The notes: generated from the sequence alone by a model not told the origin. Shown: positions 23,347 to 34,059, numbered from the stretch's first letter. The stretch: DNA of 64,000 bases from Poecilobothrus nobilitatus (GCA_947095535.1 OX352773.1:108167450-108231449), one strand, 5' to 3'. Program-made: numbers and translations.

Positions 23347-23543
23347 TTTTTTGTTTAAGAAGAATTAAATTGATTAAATTTAATATATATTAGTATAAAG
23401 TTTGTAAATTAAAAACTTATACAGTGTAACGCAATCATAAAAATTATCCCACCAATAAATGGGGGAAATTCTAAAAATAAAGCAAGTTTTTAATGTTTCG
23501 TTTTTTTTTTTTTTTTTGTAGATCATTTATTTTATTTAGAAAT

Positions 23544-24761
23544 TTAAATAATTGTATTTACTTCACCTGTTATGGGTTTAAACTCTACTAAACGATCATG
23601 AATAATAAGACAGTAAGCGGTAGTTTTTTCTGGAATTCTTTTGATAGTTTTCAGTTCAATTTTTATATCAACTGGGCCCATTTCAGGATCTTCATTTTGG
23701 TAACGGGTGTCAATTATAAAAATTGGAGATGAATTTTTAAAATTCTCCCATGAAACTAAAGGTTCTGATGTTTGATGATTGTAGTAAGCACTTCGAAAAT
23801 TCGAGTATGCTTCATATGCTAAATCATAACGATTTTTTGAAAACTCTAAATTCATATCTTCATATGGATATACTTGAGAATTTAAATATACTTTAAAATT
23901 AGAAACATCACAATGATTAAATTTTGAAGGGTCTTTTGAAAGATTTTCTTCGATATTTTGTTGATCAGTTTGTAGAGCGAAAATAATAAAACGAGGTTTT
24001 TCTAATTGTGAAGATGATTTAACATTCCAAATGAAGTGATTTGCTGGCGGTAATGATGGATTCTCGTTTAAGTCCCAACTTCTAAAACCCATTTTCATAA
24101 CAGAATCATTACCAATACTTTTATATAATTTGTTTTTTGGCTCATCCATCAAATTAACATGTTGAACTCTTCAGCCTAGTTTTGTAATAGTAATGTCAGG
24201 CTTCTCAGTAGCACTGGAACATATTAATGAATTGTTGTTGCTTCCAGCGCGTGTTAATATCAATTCATGTTGTGCATTAGGAATATAGTTTTTATAATCT
24301 TCCGCAAATCCTAATAATCTCTTTAATGGAATGTAAAAACTGAAATAATGCTCTTCCAACTGAATTGATGTTTTTGGAGACCAACTTGCATTAAATAAAG
24401 CACTGCTTTCGTTTTCATTAAGTGAAATATAATTTTTTAATGTTGAAGTTATACCAACCCTATTATTATGGTCAATTTCCTTACCATTAAGCGTATAAGC
24501 AATTCTTTCAAATAGAAATGGTGCAGCATTATTAACTAGTTTAGTATTTTTAAGAGTCGTTCTATCATGATTGGATAGATATCCTTCTATATAAATAAGA
24601 CTTGTTGAAGGTAATGTATTTAAATTCTGATTTTGTATTACTATTCTTATATTACTATTGGTGTTGGTATTGGTTATGTTAAATGGATAATATGTATGCC
24701 AGTGAGCACTAATTATAGTTTCATCAAAAACAGGTTCACCAAAAAGGTTCATTAGGTTCAT
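23544..24761 (-). pseudogene. Lineage-2 major capsid protein candidate (B copy), one stop
   Basis: The gene runs about 405 codons. Blocks conserved with C include AHWHTYYPF at the start, IQNQNLNTLPS, LLGFAEDYKNYIPNA, and RYDLAYEAYSNFR with SWENF near the end. It is disrupted by a single in-frame TGA at 24171-24173 where C has a Trp codon (TGG). The length, beta-rich pattern and position between penton-like and exonuclease-like genes suggest a double jelly-roll capsid protein. It is not alignable by eye to the D capsid. The role is inferred from context; the family is widespread in arthropod Polintons as far as I recall. Confidence 0.65.
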
Positions 24762-24931
24762 TTTAATTGGTATCCAAGTAATTTTAAATATTGCTGATTT
24801 TCGACAGTTAATTTTTTGTTTGATTTGTAGGGCTGCCTTCTTTCTCCTCCTGCTGACTTTAATACATTGAAATGTGAAGATCGACTCTGAGAATATATAT
24901 AAGAATCTTGATTTTGATTAAACACTAACAT
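24758..24931 (-). CDS. Small conserved protein upstream of capsid gene (57 aa)
   Basis: Its stop overlaps the capsid start as ATGA, and its start lies one base beyond the stop of the penton-like gene, an arrangement repeated in C (40893-41072). The C-terminal end is similar in both (LTVENQQYLKLLG here). The tight spacing and shared end support translation. Its size and place suit a small virion or assembly factor, but nothing proves this. Confidence 0.55.
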   Translation of the reverse strand: MLVFNQNQDSYIYSQSRSSHFNVLKSAGGERRQPYKSNKKLTVENQQYLKLLGYQLK

Positions 24932-24932
24932 T

Positions 24933-25609
24933 TTAAACTTTTAAATGCAATCTAATTGTTATTGTTTCTCCTCGAAAATTAATTAAATTTCCGTTCTGAT
25001 CGAGTAATTTAATAGTGACAGATCTTATCTGATCAACAGTTACTGGTAGGTAAATTACACTTCTACAATTATTTTATAGCCAGGACTGACATTAATAGAA
25101 AATTCATGTAAAATGCATGCTTCCTCTGCATTTATATACGTTCCGGAGATAATATTACAATCTATTCTTACAATATTTACTTTGTTAATATCAACAAAAA
25201 GATCTGAAGTATGCCATTTATTAGCTGATCATTTCTTTTTGCTGAAGCCTAATAATCCTCCAATAGTATCTTCTCTTACAAAATCAATTTCTTTATCAGC
25301 AAAAATTTCACACTTTAATGTATTATTATTTGCTCTTAAAATTAATTTTTCCTTATCTGTTGTAGTTATATTTAACGTTCTTCTGAGAAAGGTTTCAATA
25401 TCTTCAATTTCATATGAACCTGTTGGAATTATAATAGATTTATCACCAATAATAAATCTATTATTCTCCTCATCTATATTCGGTATTGAATTATATGTCT
25501 GAAAATCTGATAAACCACACGTATACTCTTTCTCCTTTAGGTCTATAGGTGGAAAATAATTAGTTGACAATATAGAAGAGTTTCCGTTTAAAGTTAATGT
25601 TATTGACAT
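24933..25609 (-). pseudogene. Penton-like (single jelly-roll) protein, broken (B copy)
   Basis: The N-terminal 126 codons are open and contain DFQTYNSIPNIDEENNRFII, GSYEIEDIE, LRANNNTLKCEI and GGLLGF. An in-frame TGA at 25229-25231 follows GFSKKK. Further on, a frameshift near 25,055 breaks the segment before the conserved DQNGNLINFRGE end. The C gene shows the uninterrupted layout after its own N-terminal break. Size of about 220 residues, beta-rich content and position beside the capsid gene point to a penton-type vertex protein. Role inferred. Confidence 0.65.
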
Positions 25610-25911
25610 GTCTTTAATTGAAATAATGAGCTATTTTAGAGATTTTCTGCTTTTATGAAGATTTTCTGCTTTTATAGATTTTCAGGGTTGATTCATCACA
25701 ATTAAAAATATGCATATGTATATAATATGTTTTAATTCAATTCAATTTTTCTTTAAATTTCTTTTGGAATAAATTCTAACTATTCTTTATCAGTACTTTT
25801 TGTTTCTTTTAACCTTGAACTTGAATAAAATTATTAATGTAGATTAGTTTTTTAATTAAGTTAGACTAATAATAAAGAATTTTTTTTTTTTTTTTTTGTT
25901 TTATTCATGTT
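25610..25911. other. AT-rich spacer between penton-like and protease genes
   Basis: About 300 bp with T-runs at 25,880-25,898. No gene or repeat is apparent. In C the equivalent spacer is only about 50 bp. Confidence 0.4.
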
Positions 25912-26205
25912 TTATTTACTGCTATTTTTTTTGTTAACAATATGAAATAAAAATTCTAAACATAAATGACCGCAATTATATGAATTAAAGTTTTGATATT
26001 TTTTGTAATTGTACACAAGATTATCTCCTAAATATCGAATTACTTCTAATGGAGGTTTTAAATTTCCAAAACTGTCAAAATATTGCACAATTTGTGGTTT
26101 CTTGTAATAAGCTACCCAATGCGTTCCATTACCAATACAATTATCCAAATTCATTATACCAGTTTCATATTTCCAAGGTTTATGTACCGGTAATTTATCT
26201 CTCAT
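25912..26205 (-). CDS. Adenain-type cysteine protease (B copy), damaged start
   Basis: The fragment has GTHWVAYY (His), YFDSFG (Asp) and SYNCGHLC (nucleophile Cys), with a Gln seven residues before the Cys as in adenovirus protease. This enzyme matures capsid proteins. The C gene begins at an ATG just after the PLA2 stop; in B the matching codon is GAG, and the frame stays open to about 26,290, so B either uses the internal Met at 26205 or has lost its start. The intact protein would be near 124 residues, short for the family. Confidence 0.75.
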   Translation of the reverse strand: MRDKLPVHKPWKYETGIMNLDNCIGNGTHWVAYYKKPQIVQYFDSFGNLKPPLEVIRYLGDNLVYNYKKYQNFNSYNCGHLCLEFLFHIVNKKNSSK

Positions 26206-26288
26206 AAAAACTCCACGGAAATATTTAAAATATTTTCTTCCAAATTCTTCTATCTCATAATTGTTGAGTGCTCTTTTGGGTAGCTCGT

Positions 26289-27101
26289 TTAATGGTTTTT
26301 TGGATTCAAAAACAGACCTAAACCTTTTTTATGCGGTTTTAAATGTAATCCTTTTCCTCCTTTTAATGTTATTGCTTCCATCATTTTATTATGACGCTCA
26401 CTCTCATACAATTGTTTACGAGCACTTTTAGCATCATTTATAGCTTTTGCTATACCGGCAGCACCACCAGAAAGTGCTCCAACAGCTGACAAACCAGCAA
26501 ATATTGGGATTAAAGGTAAAACTCCTCCAATTTTTGGTACCGGAATTATTCGAGGGATATCAATTTTTTTTTTCTCACCCTTAGAAAACTTTCGAGCTGC
26601 ATGTAAAGCAATTTTTATAATATTTTTATCATTCATTGGTTTCTTTGTAGTTTTAATAGCTAATTTAACTTCTTTTATAACATTTTTCAAAGGTTTTTTT
26701 TTTTGAACTTTTTTTTTTTTCTTTTTTAAACCCATTCCGAGTTTAACTTTAGCTTTCATTGCGTTTGTAACTAGATATGAATTTAACCTTTCACCAAAAC
26801 TTGCGCCTTTAGCTTTAACTCTTTGCCAAGCTTTCTCTGCTAGTATATTGTCAGCTATATGACGTTGATTTTGATCAGAACTTTTGGTATATGCTATATC
26901 ATGCTCTCGACAAGCTTCATCTAAACCATTAATCTCTTTATCCCCACGAGCTAATCGTTTTGCTAATTTTGTTCCCGGTCCACAATAATTATAACCAGGT
27001 AAATGTGCTTCAATTGGTAATTTATTAATTAATGAATTAATAACTCCTCTTCCTTCAACAGTTTTTTTATCACTATTTAAATATTTATTTCGAAAAAGCA
27101 T
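26289..27101 (-). CDS. PLA2-domain minor capsid protein (B copy, 270 aa)
   Basis: The phospholipase A2 motif is plain: YCGPGT at 39-44 (calcium loop) and DEACREHD at 61-68 with the catalytic His67-Asp68. A Lys-rich linker (about 125-180) follows, then a Gly/Ala-rich hydrophobic stretch at 193-218 and a GLHLKPHKKGLGLFLNP end. Parvovirus capsid proteins use the same kind of domain to breach endosomes, and here it probably serves a virion. It is intact in both B and C. It lies back to back with the ATPase, with about 100 bp between them, and upstream of the protease. D has no such gene. Confidence 0.85.
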   Translation of the reverse strand: MLFRNKYLNSDKKTVEGRGVINSLINKLPIEAHLPGYNYCGPGTKLAKRLARGDKEINGLDEACREHDIAYTKSSDQNQRHIADNILAEKAWQRVKAKGASFGERLNSYLVTNAMKAKVKLGMGLKKKKKKVQKKKPLKNVIKEVKLAIKTTKKPMNDKNIIKIALHAARKFSKGEKKKIDIPRIIPVPKIGGVLPLIPIFAGLSAVGALSGGAAGIAKAINDAKSARKQLYESERHNKMMEAITLKGGKGLHLKPHKKGLGLFLNPKNH

Positions 27102-27200
27102 AATATGCAGTTTAGTTTAAGAAAGTCAATCAAACACTAATCACCTTTTAAAACTTATCATAATCATTTAAAAGAAAAAATATTTTACTAAGTTAATGAA

Positions 27201-27884
27201 ATTAAATTTATAAAAGTAGATAACACAGTTAAAGTTAAAAATTTTGATCGAAATTTAAAGAAAAAAAATAAAAAACATGGTGAATGCTTTTCAGATAGTA
27301 TAAGAGGATTAATAGTCGGACCGTCAAATTGTGGTAAAACTAATGCTATGATAAGTATGCTAATAGATCCTAAAGGGCTTAAATTTCAAAACATATATAT
27401 TTACTCGAAATCATTGCATCAACCTAAATATGAATATTTGAAAATATTAATAAAACCAATCAAAGGAATGGGATATAACGAATTCTCAAATAACGTTGAT
27501 GTAATTGAACCTTCTGTCTCACAACCAAACTCAATATTTATTTTCGATGATGTAGCTTGCGATAAGCAAGATAGCATACGAAACTATTTTTGCATGGGAC
27601 GGCATCAAGACTTAGATAGCTTTTATTTGTGTCAGTCTTATAGAAGAATTTCAAAGCATTTAGTTAGAGATAATGCCAACATTTTATTTATATTCAAACA
27701 AGATTATTTAAATTTAAAACATATATATAATGATCATGTAAATTCTGATATGTCTTTTAATGATTTTAAAAGGTTGAGTGCATGCTGTTGGAATGATAAA
27801 TATGGTTTTCTATTAATTGATAAAGACAGCAATTTAAATAATGGTCGTTATAGAAAAAATTTTGATGCATTTGCTAAATTTTAG
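27201..27884 (+). pseudogene. DNA-packaging ATPase (B copy), start codon lost
   Basis: The frame is open from 27201, where the C start ATG corresponds to ATT. The P-loop reads GPSNCGKT at about 27,319-27,342, and the Walker B region reads SIFIFDDVA. YFCMGRHQDLDSFYLCQSY follows, the place of the sensor segment in A32/FtsK-like packaging ATPases. The length of about 227 codons suits the family. Apart from the start nothing is broken, so an upstream or non-ATG start cannot be excluded. The first ATG in frame (27348) would cut off the P-loop. Confidence 0.8.
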
Positions 27885-27892
27885 TTAACAAG

Positions 27893-28092
27893 AGATTGGT
27901 TAGCCGTTCGTTATTAACTGAACTGATCGTTTAGCAGATAGCAATTAGCTGTTAACAGTTAGCAGTTAGCGGTTAGCAGTTGACAGTTAGCAATTAGCTG
28001 TTAGCAGTTAGCAGTTAGGAATTAGTTGTTACCAGTTATCAGTTAGCGGTTTAGCAGTTAGCAGTTAGCGGTTACCAGTTAGCAGTTAGCTA
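27893..28092 (+). repeat. Heptamer minisatellite (CAGTTAG)
   Basis: About 26 imperfect copies of a 7-bp unit, CAGTTAG with variants such as CGGTTAG, CAATTAG and CTGTTAG, fill the space between the ATPase stop and the next gene. C has no such array at the equivalent place; it has a TTG run instead. It is thus a B-specific expansion. Confidence 0.9.
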
Positions 28093-28152
28093 TAGAACAA
28101 TTCAGTCGTTAATTTGCAGTTAATAATTGAACAGATTACTTTCCATTTAAAA

Positions 28153-29141
28153 ATGGATGAATCACTTATGAAAGGTTTAACTAAAACTCGTAAAAGTTTA
28201 AAAACAAAATTTTAATTGAAAGATTTAATTAAAACTCGTAAAATTTTAAAAAGAAAATTTAAATCTTTAAAAATTAAGAAGCTTTCAGAAGATCATAATC
28301 GGGAAGAAAACTTTACTCCAATTACAAAGCCATTAAAAGAATTAACAAATATTCTTAAACAACAACGAATTTCAGATATCAAACCGGAAATTGAATGGGC
28401 TGATGATAATGATAAAAATTCTAAGTTAATGGGGTCATTTAGGTCGGAAGTTAAAACACCTAACAACAGAAGTAATACTTACAATGGATTTAAAACTTCA
28501 ACACCGAATACTATAAAATTTGATAATGATGAACCACCATCAATTTCACAATTTTTTCTAAACAAGTCCGAACTCGATAAGACATATGGACCCTATTTTG
28601 ATGAATCATTAAATATGCGAAAACTTGGCAATGCTAATTTTGAAATAGATGAAATTAATAAAAATATTTTGATTGATAAGGAAGTTTTTGAAGGTACAGA
28701 TGGTCTATATGAATTAATATTTAAAAAAAACCTCTAAAATATACTGAAAGTGATTTAAGTACATATCATCAAATTCTTAGCAAAACGAATGCACATAGAA
28801 GAAATTATAATCCTTTAGAACAAATAAAGGGAAACAAAGGTTTTAAATTCAAGAATATATTAAGAAAATTATATGAACATGATTATAACACTAGGCATAA
28901 AAAAACTGGATCACGTTATTTGAAAAAAAATTTTACTCAATTTTTTCATAAATCTTTAACTCCAGAAACCCAATTAAATTATACAAATCAATCAAATCAA
29001 TATGTTTATTGGGATGATCCTAATGAGTTAGTTGATAGATTAAGACTTCTAATTTCATCACAATCAGCTGGTAACAATAATCTTCATAATTAAATTGTAT
29101 CTATAATTGAAGAATTAAGAGAAGCAAATATAATTCAATAG
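28153..29141 (+). pseudogene. Conserved Polinton structural-type gene (B copy), broken
   Basis: The gene starts with a Lys-rich segment. In B a 45-bp duplication at 28,165-28,260 brings a stop after 20 codons. The frame from 28216 to 28737 is open, and a frameshift follows in the A-run at 28,730. The C-terminal half has the very characteristic YVYWDDPNELVDRL and a final SIIEELRE helix, with one more in-frame TAA at about 29,092. I recognise this ending as widespread in arthropod Polinton-type elements (a DUF8207-like protein, from memory). The role is unknown; its place among structural genes suggests a virion protein. Confidence 0.6.
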
Positions 29142-29172
29142 TATTTTACATTAGCAATCAGTAAAAATCAAA

Positions 29173-29664
29173 ATGTCACTTGATAAGTTTGGACGTAGTG
29201 CAGCTTCTTTTAAAAAACTACATACTCAGGGTCCTCCAGGTATAGGTTTCAAACTAACTTCTGAAGGAAATTATGATTTTGATAACAAAATTTTATCAAA
29301 TGTTCAAGATCCAGTTGACGGAAATGATGCAGCAACACAAACATTTGTGAATAACCAAATTTTCTTTCACAAAGAACTATTACAAAACGAGATAAAAGAA
29401 ATGTTTGATCATACAGAGACAGCAATGTCTATAGAACTTAAATTAGCAGAAGAAAAATTAAGAATTTTAGAAGAAAAAATTCAAGATAGTTTAGAGAATA
29501 TCCACATCAAATTTTCTGCTATGTTAAATGAAAAATTTTCAAATATTAATGATTTTATTGAATTTCAAGTTAAAAAACCAATTGGATTTATTAATGCACG
29601 ACTACAAAACGCTGAAGCCAAAGCTCAATTAGCGCTGGATTTAATTAATAATTCAAGAAATTAA
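29173..29664 (+). CDS. Fibre-like coiled-coil protein (B copy, 163 aa)
   Basis: After a short N-terminus the segment KILSNVQDPVDGNDAATQTF (about 40-60) matches the type of motif found at repeats of phage tail fibres and some viral spikes (a deduced trimerising beta turn). A long heptad-like coiled coil follows (about 65-150). The fold suggests a trimeric fibre or spike. C has an equivalent at 36574-37095 with the same motif type and a longer coil. It lies in a run of plus-strand genes between the conserved structural gene and the integrase. Confidence 0.6.
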   Translation: MSLDKFGRSAASFKKLHTQGPPGIGFKLTSEGNYDFDNKILSNVQDPVDGNDAATQTFVNNQIFFHKELLQNEIKEMFDHTETAMSIELKLAEEKLRILEEKIQDSLENIHIKFSAMLNEKFSNINDFIEFQVKKPIGFINARLQNAEAKAQLALDLINNSRN

Positions 29665-29693
29665 TTGTGATTAGTTTTCATTTAACTTCCAAA

Positions 29694-29987
29694 ATGGATA
29701 TACATCAAATAGGATATTGTTTAAATATTTTTTTAAATAAATATGAAGATATTTTATTGGAAGAACATTATGAGCAGTTGAAAGACCATTTCAAATTTTT
29801 AAAGTTATTTAAAAATTCTATACAAATTGAAACAAAGGAGAATGGATATCATTGGGATATATGTCCTTATACATCAGATAATATTGAAAGTTTTCCAGAT
29901 ACTTGCCCATGTTATTCAGCAGAAAAACGTATGTTACATTGTACCAAACTAATGGGATTATATAAAAGAATTGAAAATAGGTTATAA
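29694..29987 (+). CDS. Small conserved protein with Cys motif (97 aa, B copy)
   Basis: The ATG at 29694 was chosen because C begins at the same MDIHQIGY. The N-terminal half is helical (NIFLNKYEDILLEEHYEQL). The second half has WDICPYTSD and DTCPC, the cysteines being mostly shared with C, so a small metal-binding fold is possible. Gene order with the fibre gene and the integrase is the same in C. Function unknown. Confidence 0.6.
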   Translation: MDIHQIGYCLNIFLNKYEDILLEEHYEQLKDHFKFLKLFKNSIQIETKENGYHWDICPYTSDNIESFPDTCPCYSAEKRMLHCTKLMGLYKRIENRL

Positions 29988-30122
29988 TAAAAGTATACAT
30001 ATTTGTAAACTATTAAATAAAATAAAAAAATATAAATTTTACAATTTGAACATTTATTGTTTGCTTTATTTATTTTATTTATAAATGAGTGAAAGAGTAT
30101 ATTTTAATTAGTTATTTTCAAG

Positions 30123-30484
30123 ATGAGTAAGAACGAAGTTGTAGATTTATTCAATTGGCTTGATGCTTCAGATTCTTCTGATGAGAGCGATGAAAAGGAA
30201 GATGATATTTCAGTTGCTTCTGACGATATTTCAGATTTATCTGAAGAGAATTATGATGATGAAAAAAAAGTAAAAAAGAGAGTTAAATTTATGTTAAAGC
30301 CCCAAATACATATATTATGTAAATGGAATATAGCATATAAGTTAGCTCGACAATATATTGGGAAGTTATAGCACTGGATCGCTACAGATTTAATCAACGA
30401 ATTCAAAATACTGCTGATATTATTTCTAAGATTGTAGATAGTAATCACCGGAAATTCATTTTCAATCAAAGATTTTCTAATTAG
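30123..30484 (+). pseudogene. Acidic-N-terminal small protein, frameshifted (B copy)
   Basis: The N-terminus is rich in Ser, Asp and Glu. A basic segment (KKVKKRVKFMLKP) is followed by a helix containing NIAYKLARQY. A one-base frameshift near 30,357 breaks the gene. The second part, ending at 30484, is still recognisable by comparison with C (35947-36207), where the acidic N-terminus is missing. The gene lies 43 bp upstream of the integrase, and in C the two overlap. Confidence 0.55.
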
Positions 30485-30527
30485 TTATACATAATAATTA
30501 CGTACATCTATTTTATTTTGTTTAAAA

Positions 30528-31448
30528 ATGAGTAAGAGACAGGTTGTTGAAGAGCTTCATAAGCCTGCACGGAGAAATTTCAAACGACGTAGAGTTATAA
30601 TTAAAGGATTTGATGATCTTTGGCAAGCTGATTTAGTAGAAATGGGTTTATATGCTAAAGAGAACAAGGGTTTTAAATTTTTGTTAACTGTGATTGATAC
30701 CTTTTCTAAGTATGCATGGGTAATTCCTATAAAAACAAAAACTTCAGAGGACGTTACAGAAGCAATGCAAAATATTTTTGAAAGTTCTAAAAGACATCCC
30801 CAAAATTTACAAACTGATGATGGAAAAGAATTCTTCAATACAATTTTCAAAAATTTAATGGATAAATATCGAATAAATCATTATTCAACATTTAGCTCGT
30901 TAAAAGCTTCCATAGTAGAACGATTTAATCGTACTCTAAAAGAAAAAATGTGGAAAGAATTCAGTTTCAATGGGAGTTACAAATGGGTTAATATTATTTC
31001 AAAACTAATCAACGAATACAATAACTCTAAACATCGTACTATTCAAAAGAAACCAACAGAGGTAAACAGAAAAAATGCAGGTGAATTGTTAGCCACTATT
31101 TATAATCATATTAAGATTTCTCTACCAGCTAAATTTAAAATTGGTGACTCAGTTCGTATAGGCAAGTATAAACATGTTTTTGAAAAAGGTTACACACCAA
31201 ATTGGACAACGGAAGTATTTAAGATAAGAAAAGTTCAAATCACTAACCCTATCACATATTTACTGAAAGATTATCAAGATCAACTCATACAAGGAAGCTT
31301 CTATGAATATGAATTGTTAAAAACTGAAAATAAACAAGCGTTTTTGATTGAAAAGATTCTTAAAACTAGAGATAATAAAATTTTTGTTAAATGGTTAGGG
31401 TTTTCTTCTGATCATAATTCCTGGATAAATAAAACAGATTTATTATAA
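30528..31448 (+). CDS. Retroviral-type DDE integrase with chromodomain (B copy, 306 aa)
   Basis: The catalytic triad is complete: Asp35 in LWQADLVEMG, Asp97 in QTDDGKEFF and Glu131 in ASIVERFNRTL, a D-D-33-E spacing. The C-terminal part (from about 255) is a chromodomain with FLIEKILKTR, FVKWLGF and SWI. Polinton integrases insert the element and make 6-bp duplications, matching those seen here. The frame is uninterrupted, unlike most other B genes. An almost collinear copy is in C. Confidence 0.93.
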   Translation: MSKRQVVEELHKPARRNFKRRRVIIKGFDDLWQADLVEMGLYAKENKGFKFLLTVIDTFSKYAWVIPIKTKTSEDVTEAMQNIFESSKRHPQNLQTDDGKEFFNTIFKNLMDKYRINHYSTFSSLKASIVERFNRTLKEKMWKEFSFNGSYKWVNIISKLINEYNNSKHRTIQKKPTEVNRKNAGELLATIYNHIKISLPAKFKIGDSVRIGKYKHVFEKGYTPNWTTEVFKIRKVQITNPITYLLKDYQDQLIQGSFYEYELLKTENKQAFLIEKILKTRDNKIFVKWLGFSSDHNSWINKTDLL

Positions 31449-31516
31449 AAAAAAAAAAATTTATTTTTATTTTATTATCTTACAATTATTGCAATTTATT
31501 ATTTTATTTTGATAAA

Positions 31517-32108
31517 TTATGAAATCTCCATTTGATATGATGATTTTTGTTTTATTGATCGCAAATCAAGTATAGTGTAATCGGATTTATAATCTCCATC
31601 TATAATAGGAACTGTTTCCACTTCTCCATTACTTAAAATTCTATCTGCTAATATTTCTCGATATTCTAAGCATTTAATTGCAAGAGACTTGTCTAAATTG
31701 CTATTATATTCACATCTTATATGGATTTCTTTATTATTATTATTATCATATTCCAATTGAAAATGTCTGTAAAATATATTTTCACTATTTATAATTCCAC
31801 CAATATTACGTTCTTTTAAAATTAATTCCTGCCTAAAAGCCTCAATAGCCTCATCTATAGAAACATATTGAGGTGCTGAGTCAGCTTTATCTTTTGGTAA
31901 TTGTTCATCTGGTAAAGTAGTTATTGATTCTATGGTTGTAGTTTAATAGCTGAACTGATAAATTTACTCTCACAGTCTCATTACTTGGAAGTAATATATT
32001 AAAGTAGGTGCTCCCAAAGGCTGATTCATCTAATCTAATATTAGAAAATGGAGCCGAATTTGCTTGAATGGTTAACAAAAATAATATGAAAAATATAAAT
32101 CTTTTCAT
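31517..32108 (-). pseudogene. Secreted Thr-rich protein gene (B copy), frameshifted
   Basis: The N-terminal frame encodes a signal peptide (MKRFIFFILFLLTIQANSAP) and the conserved LDESAFGSTYFNILLPSNE block. A frameshift near 31,945 removes the link to the second frame, which contains the RHFQLEYD and IRCEYN parts. The Thr stalk of the C copies is not in the open frame here. In B it is not overlapped by the preceding gene: there is a 92-bp gap to the 258-residue gene. See the C copies for the intact protein. Confidence 0.7.
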
Positions 32109-32200
32109 AGTTAATCAAAAAATGTACGATGTATCTTGTTTAAAGGTTAACGAAGTAATGTTTTATTAGAAATTTCAAAATATAAATCTTTTTTTCTTTT

Positions 32201-32977
32201 TTATTTTCTAGAAATTTCTTTGTTGTGTACAGACTTAACTTGACTTATAATGGAACACAAATACATAAAAAGCGGTAAAAACTTATCTCTTCCATCTGAA
32301 TAAGCTTCCATGTAATCTAAATATTCCTCTTTTAAATTTTCAAGTAATTCTCTAAAATGACTTAGCTTATCGCCAATTTTTGATTTATTATTTTTTTCAT
32401 TATACATATTCTCTATTGATGCAATAAATATAATTCCCTCTTCAATTCGTTTTCTTATCATCGACTTTTTTAACTCATTTTGATTTTCTTCATATTCATT
32501 TGTTTTCATCGACAATGATTCAATATGTTGTGAAATTCTTTTATTCTTATCTTTTGGTAATACATTTGAAATATTCTTATCAATCAACTCCCAATCATCC
32601 TCTTCAGCAAATGGACAATCATCTCCGAAACTGTTTGTTACTTTATTTTTGATTGATGATCGTCTAATTGTACCAATAATAGAAATATCACCGCCATATA
32701 CTCCAATTTTTATATGTTGCCATTCCAATGGAGATAAAAATAATTTACTGTTTATTGACTCACCATTTCTAATTTTTAAAACACATATCTTTTCTCCGTC
32801 TTCTGGGGTTATATATATCTCTAAAAAATCATGAAATATTTTCCAATTAATTACTCTAATTGAAGCCCATTTCATCCCACAAATGCAATATTTATAACCA
32901 TGTAAAATGTTATCAGCCCAAAACATTATGATCGTTTTACTTGCTAAACTTATCGTGTTATAGCACCTTTTAATCAT
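32201..32977 (-). CDS. Unknown protein paired with secreted protein (B copy, 258 aa)
   Basis: The N-terminal 110 residues hold the conserved HGYKYCICGMKW, FHDFLEIYIT, EWQHIKIGVYGGDISIIG and DDCPFAEEDDWE blocks, which correspond to the C copies. The C-terminal half is helical and charged. An ATG at 32926 marks the start shared with C, but the frame continues to an upstream ATG at 32977. It is the outermost gene at the right end, next to the TIR. The beta-rich N-terminal domain with conserved Trp and Cys is not one I can name. Confidence 0.7.
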   Translation of the reverse strand: MIKRCYNTISLASKTIIMFWADNILHGYKYCICGMKWASIRVINWKIFHDFLEIYITPEDGEKICVLKIRNGESINSKLFLSPLEWQHIKIGVYGGDISIIGTIRRSSIKNKVTNSFGDDCPFAEEDDWELIDKNISNVLPKDKNKRISQHIESLSMKTNEYEENQNELKKSMIRKRIEEGIIFIASIENMYNEKNNKSKIGDKLSHFRELLENLKEEYLDYMEAYSDGRDKFLPLFMYLCSIISQVKSVHNKEISRK

Positions 32978-33183
32978 AAGATTAACCTTTTATGCAATTT
33001 TGAACATATAAGATTATTAGACTTAAATTATTACCTTAAATTAACTTAGATTATTAACTTAAGAAAAACTTATCCAGGTAAGAATTGGGATTGAACCTAA
33101 ACTAACCATAATATATTCATAAAGGTACCTAATATCTAACCGATTTCTATCTACAAGAAGAAAATTATATACATCGAAAATCA

Positions 33184-34053
33184 TTAAAAATTAAATGTAA
33201 AAAACTTTGTAGTATAGATTTTGTTTTTTTCCTTTTTATATTAACAAAAGGAATCTTATATTCAAAAAGGAGATATTTTAAAGTTTGTATATTTTTTGCA
33301 CCTGTTACCACCACAATATTTCATAATTTATAATGATACAAATCTACATGTGCACACACACACACACACATATACATATTTCTGTCTATTTCTTTTGTGA
33401 TTCAATCGCACATTAATTCATTAATTTATTCAGGTTTATTATTCAAAGAAAACAAAAAAACCACAAAAATAATTCATTGAATTGTTCTACTCAAATCATT
33501 GTAAAACCTAAATTCAATATAAAGCTTTCTAAAAAAATTAAAAATTGTTTAATTAAAACAATAGAATTTATAATCAATATATATTTTTGAAGCTCCTGCA
33601 GGCAGCATAACCGTTGAAAAGGCTTTTTACCAAATAATTATAATTTTCCAACTATATAGTATAAACACAAACCAAAAGTTTCACTTTTATCAGTTTTATT
33701 TTTAAAAATAAACTCTGAAACAAGTTTAAAATTAAGTTCATTAAGCTTTCTTTTTTTTCTTTTAAAACCATTATTTTAATTTTTCATATAAACTTTAAAT
33801 CAAGCTTAGTTCTGAGTTTATTATTTAAAACATTTTTTTTTATTTCAATATTCTTAAACTTTTCATATAAATAATTTAATACTAAATTTGTTAGTTAAGA
33901 CAATTTTTTTTTTTTGTGTATTTTAGCGGTAAAAAAGCTCCTCCATGCGGCTCCGCCATAGAAAAAGCTTTAAAAAAGCTCCTCCATGCGCCTCCGCCAT
34001 AGAAAAAGCTTTAAAAAAGCTCCTCCATGAGGCTCCGCCATATCCTTACTACT
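33184..34053 (-). repeat. Right TIR of Polinton B (870 bp)
   Basis: It is the inverse of 15648-16518, with the three 44-bp tip units and a CA run at 33,353-33,370. The two TIRs differ by a small number of substitutions and short indels by eye, so the element is not brand new. Confidence 0.92.
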
Positions 34054-34059
34054 AACGTG
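34054..34059. repeat. Target duplication of B, right copy (AACGTG)
   Basis: The second AACGTG follows the ACTACT end of the right TIR. It is identical to 15642-15647. Confidence 0.95.

Larger units (their letters stand above)
15648..34053. mobile_element. Polinton B: end-to-end element, 18.4 kb
   Basis: It is bounded by AG...CT termini, TIRs of about 0.87 kb and a perfect 6-bp target duplication. It contains PolB (minus), two small genes, SSB-like and exonuclease-like genes, the capsid block (minus), ATPase, structural genes and integrase (plus), then two minus-strand genes next to the right TIR. Many genes hold one or two stops or frameshifts, while the integrase and PLA2 genes are intact. 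It sits inside the left copy of the 276-residue gene of C. Confidence 0.95.
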
